DNA of 38,579 bases from an uncultured Lachnospiraceae bacterium (lineage in GTDB: Bacteria; Bacillota; Clostridia; Lachnospirales; Lachnospiraceae). Below the pieces are notes generated by a model. The model worked only from the letters and a program-made list of their open reading frames with translations, searched no databases and was not told the origin of the DNA. Below are positions 32,581 through 38,579 of the stretch, piece by piece. Each line of letters opens with the position of its first letter. The stretch's first letter is position 1. The translations under genes and the position numbers were made by a program. The stretch is from positions 1 through 38,579 of the forward strand of contig CAJTOL010000032.1 of the NCBI GenBank assembly GCA_910577645.1. Reading direction: 5' to 3'.

Positions 32581-32622
32581 ACTATCAATTGATAGTATAT
32601 ATACTAATTGATAGTCTGTCAA
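32581..32622 (-). promoter_or_regulatory. Promoter and operator of the toxin-antitoxin pair
   Basis: A near-perfect sigma-A promoter: TTGACA (32617-32622), 17 nt, TATACT (32594-32599) on the minus strand. The half-site ACTATCAATT occurs in the spacer (32606-32615), and a perfect 16-bp palindrome ACTATCAATTGATAGT (32581-32596) covers the -10 edge and start site. Binding by the antitoxin HTH would block RNA polymerase. Confidence 0.85.
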
Positions 32623-32791
32623 GTCCAAAATGCAATAGTTCCTCCCATCCTCAGTGTACAAGGGAACATACGGTTCGCTGAGGGTAGCCTCTTCTCAAGC
32701 CTACGGAGAAGCCAATCCTCCCTTAACAGTCGGTGGTCACTACTGCATAATGTTGGGTGGTCTTGATTTTGTTTTCATGCCTTACTTCTTT
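32623..32791. other. Non-coding stretch with compact inverted repeats
   Basis: It lies between the toxin-antitoxin promoter and the last tail gene. CCTCAG (32649-32654) pairs with CTGAGG (32678-32683), and GCCTCTTCTC with GAGAAGCC (about 32687-32712). Frames on both strands are open for a while but none has a start with a ribosome site and family resemblance. It may be a remnant of a mobile element or a structured RNA; its identity was not recognised. Confidence 0.4.
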
Positions 32792-33490
32792 TTATCTTAC
32801 TTTTTTCCACTGGTTTTCTGTCCCAATCTCTCCCGGTTCCCATACGTTTCCATCTGTCAGGCTTTCCCATATCTCCCCTTTGTGCTGTACCTTGTCCCCA
32901 GCAGCATAACCGTTTGTGCTCTCTGGCTGCTCCCAATTAGGGATATTGCCTTCATCCGGAATTAAAACTTTGGCAAACAAAGACGGGCTGTTGTCAGGCG
33001 TCCATGCTTCCTGGCTGGTGTGGGCCTGTAATACCTTATATAAAATATCCTGATATCGAATTCTTTCATCTGTCTGATAGGTAACGCCATCCCCAGTCCA
33101 TTCCGGATACAGTGTGGGAACCTGCAGGGCTTGCTCATCCGAAAGGGTTCTGGCTTGTATAGCAGCAAATATGCAAACCGGTTCAACCACCTTCTGCAGC
33201 CTGGTATTTTCTGCCTCCAACAGCTTAATCCGTTGCGCTTCCGTGGGGATCTGCCGGATTTCTTCTCTTTCCTCCCCATTTATCTTTAAAAATTTTCCTT
33301 CTTCATAGAGAATTCTTTCTTGATTTATGTCTTCCATTCTAATAGGGCAATAGGTAACATCTACTGCAAACGCACCCTCGCCAAAGGTTGCTTGTGTTAC
33401 CAGATTAGCTTCCGTGTAATTATCCCCTACTACAAGATTCCTCACAATGCCATTACTTTCAATTTGAGCAAATATCTGATTTAAGTACAT
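32792..33490 (-). CDS. Phage tail protein with carbohydrate-binding (CBM5/12-like) repeats
   Basis: A 232-residue tail-associated protein. The N-terminal 75 residues resemble XkdW-like small tail proteins. A short coil follows (EAQRIKLLEAENTRLQKVVE). Residues about 130-232 contain two successive CBM5/12-like units: RIRYQDILYKVLQAHTSQEA (from about 142) with WTPDNSPSLF, and AAGDKVQHKGEIWESLTDGN with VWEPGE. Such modules bind polysaccharide and probably help the particle attach to the host surface. AGGAGG lies upstream of the start. It is the most distal tail gene in the window; no holin or lysin follows. Confidence 0.78.
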   Translation of the reverse strand: MYLNQIFAQIESNGIVRNLVVGDNYTEANLVTQATFGEGAFAVDVTYCPIRMEDINQERILYEEGKFLKINGEEREEIRQIPTEAQRIKLLEAENTRLQKVVEPVCIFAAIQARTLSDEQALQVPTLYPEWTGDGVTYQTDERIRYQDILYKVLQAHTSQEAWTPDNSPSLFAKVLIPDEGNIPNWEQPESTNGYAAGDKVQHKGEIWESLTDGNVWEPGEIGTENQWKKVR

Positions 33491-33509
33491 ATTTTTCTTC
33501 TACCTCCTA

Positions 33510-34874
33510 CTACCACTGTACTATGATTACTCCAGAACCTCCGGAGCCGCCGCTATGTCCGGTCCTGCTTCCTTCTATCCCGCCGCCTCCGCCTCCTGAT
33601 CCTGTGTTTGGTGTTCCGGAACCGCCAGGGCTGGTACGGCCGCCGTTTCCGCCTCCGCCTGCGCCTCCACTTCCCCCGGAACCAGATGACGACGAGTTAG
33701 CTCCTCCTCCGCCGCCTCCTCCATATAAAACACCATTAGGGCCTATCGTGCTGATGCCTGCGCCTGCCCCGCCTGCCAGGCCTCCTGAGGGGCCTCCGCC
33801 AGTACCGCCGTTTCCACCATTAGAACCTCCTGCACCTCCATTGTGAATCCGTCCAACTTCCCAGCCTTCGGTTCCTCCGCCGCCTCCGGATCCCCCTTTT
33901 CCTCCTCCATACACATAATTATTAGCGGGAGCTCCATTTGCAATGTATACACCAAAAGTTGTATTTCCTCCTCCGGCTCCCGGACTTCCCCCTGCACCGC
34001 ATCCATAAGCAATTTGCTGACCTGGGCTAACAGCTATACCGGAAATATTTGTCACATATCCGCTTCCTCCACCGTTTCCTCCCAACACTGGCTTTTCTGA
34101 CGTTTTCCCACCTTGTCCACCTGCCCCTCCGCCGATTAAAAAGACTTTCGTAAGGGTTCTGACTCCGGCAGGAACCGTCCAGATACCGCTTCCTGTCAAT
34201 ACTGCGGTTCCATTTCCTGTTGGAGCTCCAGCTGCCGACTGATAGTCAGAATAGAATGTACTTTTTACTGTTCCAGCAGTAACGTCTACATAAACCCAAA
34301 TCCGGAAATAGTAGATCACTCCGGCTCTCAGGCCGCTGATAACCGCCGAGCTGGCGGAGCCGGGAGCATATGACGTTCCGGTTCCTTTGTATCCTTGTGT
34401 CCCATCCGCAACACTTACTGGATAGCTGCCTTCTTTATATCGGATGATTACTCCACCATATGGCCCCTTTGACGGCCATTGCCAGACAGCTGTCATCTGG
34501 CTTGTGGAGTAGGCAGCCAAGCTAAAAGACACTACTGAATGTACTGCCATGGCCCCTGTCAACATTGCGCCATTCACCCATGCCGTCTTCCCGCTGACAA
34601 TATCTGTCGCTACCGCCGTTCCCGCCGTCTGTCCTGCCAAACCATTCGCTGTTACTGTTCCGCCTCCATTGTGATATCCTGCCGGAATGGTATAGCTCTG
34701 CCCTGCATTTAATGTTTGATTTGCCGCCCCATGGTTTACCATTGTGCCGGTTCCCGGCTCATCCATCCCTTTCATTCCTGCGGTATAGGGGGCCAGGACT
34801 GCCCAGGGTTCCGCGGTCAGTTCGCTTGGGTCAATACTTCCGCCGCCCATGAGATGCCAGATTCCTCTTGCCAT
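33510..34874 (-). CDS. Glycine-rich phage tail fibre protein
   Basis: A 454-residue fibre. The middle (about 120-220) resembles a fibronectin-type domain (SGLRAGVIYYFRIWVYVD). From about residue 235 it turns into a glycine-rich domain with runs such as GGAGGQGGK, GGGKGGSGGGGG and GGAGGGGNGG, ending in GVIIVQW. Glycine-rich tips of this type form a lattice of polyproline-II helices in phage adhesins and set receptor choice. Its start is 5 bases after the preceding gene, with AAAGGAG overlapping that gene's stop. The opposite strand therefore looks proline-rich and is not coding. Confidence 0.82.
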   Translation of the reverse strand: MARGIWHLMGGGSIDPSELTAEPWAVLAPYTAGMKGMDEPGTGTMVNHGAANQTLNAGQSYTIPAGYHNGGGTVTANGLAGQTAGTAVATDIVSGKTAWVNGAMLTGAMAVHSVVSFSLAAYSTSQMTAVWQWPSKGPYGGVIIRYKEGSYPVSVADGTQGYKGTGTSYAPGSASSAVISGLRAGVIYYFRIWVYVDVTAGTVKSTFYSDYQSAAGAPTGNGTAVLTGSGIWTVPAGVRTLTKVFLIGGGAGGQGGKTSEKPVLGGNGGGSGYVTNISGIAVSPGQQIAYGCGAGGSPGAGGGNTTFGVYIANGAPANNYVYGGGKGGSGGGGGTEGWEVGRIHNGGAGGSNGGNGGTGGGPSGGLAGGAGAGISTIGPNGVLYGGGGGGGANSSSSGSGGSGGAGGGGNGGRTSPGGSGTPNTGSGGGGGGIEGSRTGHSGGSGGSGVIIVQW

Positions 34875-34879
34875 AAATT

Positions 34880-35653
34880 TTACACTCCTTTCAGCTGTAT
34901 TTGGAAATCAACTGCCGGTTTCTTCCCGATACAGGTCACGGTTATGGTTCCGTCTCCGGTGTCAAAATAGCTGACACAGGACGCGGCTTTGATTAATGCC
35001 TTCTCCTGGGCAGCCGTAGTTCCAGCCGGAATATAAAGGCCTCCGTCTAAAACCGTATCCGGGCTTACTCCTTCCAGGCTCACCGTCTGCACATAAGGTG
35101 CCTCATCCCCCCAGGCGGACGAAAGAAGGGATATATTTTTACTTCTGTACAGCTTTGTCAGCTCCTTTTCCAGTTCTTCCCTTGTCACCTGGCTCAAGGG
35201 GCTGATGGATGCCTTTATCTCCTTTACTTCTCCCACTATGACGTGCAGTTTAATCTGTACGGTTTTAGCGCGTCCGTTTTCAGCAGGCATGATATAGTTG
35301 GGATCCTTTGATAAATCCAGATATCCGTATAAAATTTCTCCTAAATCCGGATCCATGGCATACAACCCCACTTCTGTCATCACGAATCCTGTTTCTACCT
35401 GATCATTGGAAAGCTGCATTACAACGTATGCGTCCATAGCCTCCTCGTCATAACCGTACCCTGCTATCATCCCATCCATTTTATAATGAACCAGATGGGT
35501 CAGTTCATAGGGATTAGCCCCTTCCGCCAAAATGCCGGTTCCCACTTTAACATTTGTAAATTCCATCTGTGATTTTGCCGCTACAAGTTTTGTAATCAGC
35601 CGTAATCCTCTGGAAGTGATGGTCACGCCATCAATATTTGATTTTTCAGCCAT
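34880..35653 (-). CDS. Phage tail-collar fibre protein (DUF3751-like)
   Basis: A 257-residue protein whose first 150 residues have the pattern of the DUF3751 phage tail-collar domain (TSRGLRLITKLVAAKSQMEFTNVKVGTG, TEVGLYAMDPDLGEILYGY). This domain attaches fibres to the baseplate. A short coil and a beta-rich end follow. AGGAGG lies upstream of the start. The upstream 60 bases still encode the C-terminus of a second copy of the previous tail gene and overlap this start, marking the site where a Uma2 cassette was inserted. Confidence 0.82.
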   Translation of the reverse strand: MAEKSNIDGVTITSRGLRLITKLVAAKSQMEFTNVKVGTGILAEGANPYELTHLVHYKMDGMIAGYGYDEEAMDAYVVMQLSNDQVETGFVMTEVGLYAMDPDLGEILYGYLDLSKDPNYIMPAENGRAKTVQIKLHVIVGEVKEIKASISPLSQVTREELEKELTKLYRSKNISLLSSAWGDEAPYVQTVSLEGVSPDTVLDGGLYIPAGTTAAQEKALIKAASCVSYFDTGDGTITVTCIGKKPAVDFQIQLKGV

Positions 35654-35715
35654 TTAATCCTCCTGTTTTTGTTTTCTCTTCTGGTATTTCCTGTAATACG
35701 AAGCTATCAATTATA
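35654..35715 (-). pseudogene. Remnant 3' end of the XkdU/DUF2313 tail gene
   Basis: Read on the minus strand, this segment encodes IDSFVLQEIPEEKT and runs on through the AGGAGG of the next gene to a TGA overlapping its ATG. The intact tail gene ends DSFVLQEVPAERTG (stop at 36480). The DNA of the two ends is also similar, roughly 30 of 36 positions. This is the original gene end, cut off when the Uma2 cassette arrived with its own version of the terminus. Confidence 0.75.
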
Positions 35716-35817
35716 TTGTACAGTGTAATTTCCGAAATCAACGAAAAATCTCATTAAAACCTAACTAAAGTTACTGTGGCGTCGAAGAAAATCTTAATGA
35801 AATGATCTCTCCCGTTA

Positions 35818-35846
35818 TTGAATGAATCCATAAAGCAGGGTATAAT
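35818..35846 (+). promoter_or_regulatory. Promoter of the Uma2-family gene
   Basis: TTGAAT (35818-35823) and TATAAT (35841-35846) are spaced by 17 nt, 33 bases upstream of the start codon. It gives the inserted gene transcription independent of the tail operon. Confidence 0.75.
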
Positions 35847-35879
35847 AAAAATAATTCTAACTCAAGGGGAGGTCATTGT

Positions 35880-36422
35880 ATGTCACTGCCGCCGGAACAA
35901 GATTATACCATTGAATATATCTACTCTCTGCCTGAAGGGGAGAGAGCTGAGCTGATTAACGGACAAATATATAGCATGTCTCCTCCAAGTATGATACATC
36001 AAAAAATTGTTACCAGGCTCTCTGCTGTTATTGGCAGCTACATCCACAAAAAGCATGGTTCATGTGAATCCTTTGTCGCTCCTTTTGCAGTATTCCTCAA
36101 TGCTGATGACAAAAACTACGTAGAACCGGATATATCGGTTATATGCGACAAGCTCAAGCTGGATGACAAGGGCTGTAATGGAGCTCCTGATTGGATTATT
36201 GAAGTTGTCTCCCCCAGCTCAGAACGCATAGATTATGGGATAAAGCTTTTTAAATATCGTTCTGCAGGCGTCCGGGAATATTGGATTGTCAACCCGCAAA
36301 AAAGCACTGTAACTGTGTTCGATTTTGAGAAAGATCAGTATTCCGGCCAATATATTTTTACTGATGACATACCAGTATGTATTTATGATAACCTGATAAT
36401 TAACATTAGTAATTTGATTTAA
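35880..36422 (+). CDS. Uma2 family (DUF820) PD-(D/E)XK endonuclease-like protein
   Basis: A 180-residue protein with the Uma2 core: EYIYSLPEGERAELINGQIY, then P83-D84 (YVEPDISVI), E108 in DWIIEVVSPSS, and the conserved DYGIKLFKYRSAGVREYWIVNP, which together form the PD-(D/E)XK nuclease-like active site. Biological roles of this large family are poorly known. It faces against the surrounding tail genes, has its own promoter and an AGGGGAGG ribosome site, and sits between two copies of a tail gene 3' end. It behaves as a moron cassette carried by the prophage. Confidence 0.88.
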   Translation: MSLPPEQDYTIEYIYSLPEGERAELINGQIYSMSPPSMIHQKIVTRLSAVIGSYIHKKHGSCESFVAPFAVFLNADDKNYVEPDISVICDKLKLDDKGCNGAPDWIIEVVSPSSERIDYGIKLFKYRSAGVREYWIVNPQKSTVTVFDFEKDQYSGQYIFTDDIPVCIYDNLIINISNLI

Positions 36423-36479
36423 CCGTGAAAAAGACACTATCAGAAATTACATCAAAGCCCCAAAAAGAAGCCGCCAGAT

Positions 36480-37178
36480 TTATCCTGTTCTTTCTGCCGG
36501 TACTTCCTGCAATACAAAACTATCAATAAGCGCCGTCGCTCCTAATGTTACGCCTCGCTCCACATCCCGGCTGACCAGCCTGGGTTTTACATCATAAATC
36601 ACCAGCCCGCTTACTGCTGCGCCTATGTATATTGGCTGAGCTTTATGAAACTCCTGCCTGTGAATCGTCTTATATATGGTATGGGGCTGTTTTACTTTAT
36701 CTATTGCTTCTTCTATTTCTTCATAATTAATTATTGTGTTCTGATTTTTTTCCCGGATTGTCACCTGGAATATATTGGGGTGGTCAGTCCCATAATTCTC
36801 ACTGCCCGGATCATGTACATCCGCCACCTCTGCCTGCAGCCCTAACTGCTGGGACAGCATATGTTCCAAATTATATGGCGTTATGGGAACGCGGCTGCCT
36901 CTGCACTGCCGGATAAGCTTGCGGCGTTCTTCATATGGCAGCTCTGCCCGTATGGGCAATCCATATTTTTGTTCATGGTAGCTTAACCCCCATGTGGCGG
37001 TATCCACGAACAATTGGGCCGGAAATTCTTCATAAAGCCCCTTTACCTCATCCATGGACAATCCCATTACCTGATATAACCACTTTCCTACATAGGATTT
37101 GTCATACCATCCTTTTGTCACGTAGGATAACATTTCCTTTGCAACCTGGTTTGTAGGAAACTTCTGTAGATCTGCCAT
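36480..37178 (-). CDS. Baseplate/tail protein, XkdU/YmfQ-like (DUF2313)
   Basis: A 232-residue protein following baseplate J in the order seen in PBSX-like and Mu-like contractile tails (xkdT-xkdU). Features include an N-terminal YVTKGWYDKSYVGKWLYQVMG, then YGLPIRAELPYEERRKLI and RVPITPYNLEHMLSQQLG. The last residues, DSFVLQEVPAERTG, were probably supplied by the inserted Uma2 cassette since a diverged copy remains downstream. The start follows AGGAGG, and the stop of the baseplate gene is 8 bases upstream. Confidence 0.82.
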   Translation of the reverse strand: MADLQKFPTNQVAKEMLSYVTKGWYDKSYVGKWLYQVMGLSMDEVKGLYEEFPAQLFVDTATWGLSYHEQKYGLPIRAELPYEERRKLIRQCRGSRVPITPYNLEHMLSQQLGLQAEVADVHDPGSENYGTDHPNIFQVTIREKNQNTIINYEEIEEAIDKVKQPHTIYKTIHRQEFHKAQPIYIGAAVSGLVIYDVKPRLVSRDVERGVTLGATALIDSFVLQEVPAERTG

Positions 37179-37186
37179 TTTTCCTC

Positions 37187-38335
37187 CTAGTATAATAATG
37201 AATCCAACTGAATCTCCATGGTCTTGGGATACTCTTCCATGGATAAAGAAATATCCTCTTCCTTTCCATTCATAAGGAATGTTTCATAATCCTTTACCCC
37301 CGGTAAATCCGTAATTAAGCTTTCCGCCTGGTGGTACACCACCTTTCCATACACCTTGGCCCTGTCATACACAGCTTCCACTGCTTTTCGGAAGTCTTTT
37401 TCTATCTGGGCCAGATTTGTCGCAGCCGTATCAAACTGCAGACCTGTACAATGAAAAGAAATCTCCACTGTCTCCGCCCCGGCAACCGTTAGTTTTGCCG
37501 TTCCGGTGGGCAAAAGGCGTTTGGAGCGGTCGGAAGGGCTTACAATATAATCATAGACCGCTTGGCATAATTCCTCATTTGCCGGATCTCCATTGGCATC
37601 TACCAGCACCAGTTTCACGGTTCCGGGGCCGTCCCAGGCCGGAGCCACAATACAGGCCGATACCCCGTCTACCGACAGGGCCCAGCGTTTATAATCGCTG
37701 TCATTTCCGATATAAGACAAGCCTTCTGATTGGTTGGCTAATCGGATCCGGTTGTAATAGGAATTGTCATCCTCCTGCTCTGTGCCTCCGGTGATGGCTT
37801 CCGGGTTAGTAACTCCTTTCACACCGTCTAAGGGCTTGTTTTGCAATATCACGGTATCCGGCCCTACATTAGAACCTTTTCCCGGCAAAACTGCCCGAAT
37901 CTCAACCTCAACGCTTCCGGATTCTCCTATGCGGGCCGCAGACGTGGATTGGAATTCAACAGCTGCAGTCTCAGACGTGGACTCTGTTGAAAAAATACGC
38001 CCAAAAGGAATCTCCGTCCCCACATCCCCGGTTATTTTCAGCACACCGGATGCATAAGTGGCATTGTGCCGCCATACATGGACATTTTTTCCATGCATAT
38101 CCAGCCATTCTCCCCATGCATACTGGGGAAAAGCCACCATTAATGCCCGGATCAGATGAAAATTCAACAGTTCGCTTGCAACCAGCGCCGTTGGCATGGT
38201 CATGTCATAGGGAAAACCTCCCGGCATATCGTCAATATCCGCCGGCAGCTCATTCATCATGCGTTCCTGAATTTCTTCCGGAGAGGTTCCGTCTAAAAAA
38301 TCTGGCCTTAGAAATTCCGGCCGTCCTTCTGTCAT
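37187..38335 (-). CDS. Baseplate J family protein (XkdT-like)
   Basis: A 382-residue baseplate wedge component of contractile tails. It has the Baseplate_J pattern: EWLDMHGKNVHVWRHNATYASG, GTEIPFGRIFST, GSVEVEIRAVLPGKGSNVGP, GVKGVTNPEAITGGTEQEDDNSY and YNRIRLANQSEGLSYIGN. The ATG at 38335 has AGGAGG 7 nt upstream. A longer frame reading into the upstream 91-bp repeat exists but is not used because that part is repeat sequence. This protein makes the element a myovirus-like prophage or a tail-like particle rather than a siphovirus. Confidence 0.9.
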   Translation of the reverse strand: MTEGRPEFLRPDFLDGTSPEEIQERMMNELPADIDDMPGGFPYDMTMPTALVASELLNFHLIRALMVAFPQYAWGEWLDMHGKNVHVWRHNATYASGVLKITGDVGTEIPFGRIFSTESTSETAAVEFQSTSAARIGESGSVEVEIRAVLPGKGSNVGPDTVILQNKPLDGVKGVTNPEAITGGTEQEDDNSYYNRIRLANQSEGLSYIGNDSDYKRWALSVDGVSACIVAPAWDGPGTVKLVLVDANGDPANEELCQAVYDYIVSPSDRSKRLLPTGTAKLTVAGAETVEISFHCTGLQFDTAATNLAQIEKDFRKAVEAVYDRAKVYGKVVYHQAESLITDLPGVKDYETFLMNGKEEDISLSMEEYPKTMEIQLDSLLY

Positions 38336-38342
38336 CTCACTA

Positions 38343-38579
38343 CCTCCTAGTATAATAATGTATCGGCACGCGACGCCCGGCGTCACCTGCCATATCGTCG
38401 GAAGGGATCCTAAAAATGCTTCGCATTTACCTTCCTCCTAGTATAATAATGTATCGGCACGCGACGCCCGGCGTCACCTGCCATATCGTCGGAAGGGATC
38501 CTAAAAATGCTTCGCATTTACCTTCCTCCTAGTATAATAATGTATCGGCACGCGACGCCCGGCGTCACCTGCCATATCG
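38343..38579 (-). repeat. 91-bp tandem repeat, at least 2.6 copies, truncated by the window edge
   Basis: Copies begin at 38343, 38434 and 38525 and look identical. On the minus strand each carries AGGAGG, which serves as ribosome site for the baseplate gene in the last copy, a short hairpin AAATGC-GAA-GCATTT (38414-38428) and a dyad GACGCC/GGCGTC (38372-38384). An ATG 7 nt after AGGAGG (38424-38426) opens a 28-codon frame ending at 38340. The 18-mer CCTCCTAGTATAATAATG is also present at 37183-37200, at the end of the baseplate gene. The upstream gene lies outside the window. Confidence 0.85.

Noticed and set aside
32654..32965. Plus-strand frame of about 100 codons at the end of the tail module
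   Set aside because: Its 3' half lies opposite the tail protein gene and no ribosome site or domain was seen. It was kept only as part of a non-coding segment.
33523..33846. Plus-strand proline-rich frame
   Set aside because: It is the complement of the glycine-rich tail fibre; GGN glycine codons read as proline codons on the other strand.
38343..38579. CRISPR array
   Set aside because: Units follow each other directly without unique spacers, and the period of 91 bp with a ribosome site does not fit.
32792..38579. Diversity-generating retroelement acting on the tail fibre
   Set aside because: No reverse transcriptase and no template/variable repeat pair with A-specific changes is visible in the window.

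Overview
The window looks like a chromosomal segment of an anaerobic, low-to-mid GC Firmicute, most likely a Lachnospiraceae/Clostridia member. This rests on strong AGGAGG-type ribosome sites, sigma-A-like promoters, an ECF sigma/RsgI-like pair, a Gram-positive Pel operon and a PBSX-like tail module. The genus cannot be set from the sequence alone. Nearly all genes lie on the minus strand. The clear plus-strand genes are an XRE regulator and a Uma2-family gene.

Region 1 (1-5.6 kb) is housekeeping: the start of an acyl-ACP thioesterase-like gene with a near-consensus promoter, tRNA-Gln(CUG) with its own promoter and terminator, an ECF sigma factor with an RsgI-like membrane anti-sigma factor, truA, and an NSS-family sodium symporter.

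Region 2 (5.7-29.8 kb) is one co-directional run of 17 genes for surface polysaccharide. Its promoter-proximal part is a Gram-positive Pel operon: pelD, pelE, a DUF2194 (PelA deacetylase-like) gene, pelF, pelG and a DUF4832 lipoprotein. PelD carries an N-terminal SDR/epimerase-like domain that looks catalytically dead, plus a degenerate GGDEF domain that keeps an RxxD c-di-GMP I-site. The run then continues without an obvious terminator into a second glycan set: two large paralogous membrane proteins, a DUF1919 protein, a polysaccharide pyruvyl transferase, its usual Fe-S partner, an ABC exporter, three GT2 and two GT4 glycosyltransferases. A strong promoter, a dyad between its -35 and -10 boxes, and a leader with two tandem hairpins precede pelD. 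A divergent XRE regulator lies beyond.

Region 3 (30.4-32.8 kb) is an accessory boundary. It holds an AT-rich 0.6 kb stretch with nested inverted repeats, a strong terminator with no recognised gene feeding it, and an MqsR-like toxin with an MqsA-Panacea fusion antitoxin behind a consensus promoter full of operator half-sites.

Region 4 (32.8-38.6 kb) is the distal tail/baseplate module of a contractile-tailed prophage or phage-tail-like particle: baseplate J, XkdU/DUF2313, tail-collar fibre, glycine-rich fibre and a carbohydrate-binding tail protein. A plus-strand Uma2 gene with its own promoter interrupts the module. A diverged second copy of the 3' end of the preceding tail gene remains on its far side, a clear footprint of a moron-type insertion. 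The window ends inside a 91-bp tandem repeat (at least 2.6 copies) that carries a Shine-Dalgarno sequence.
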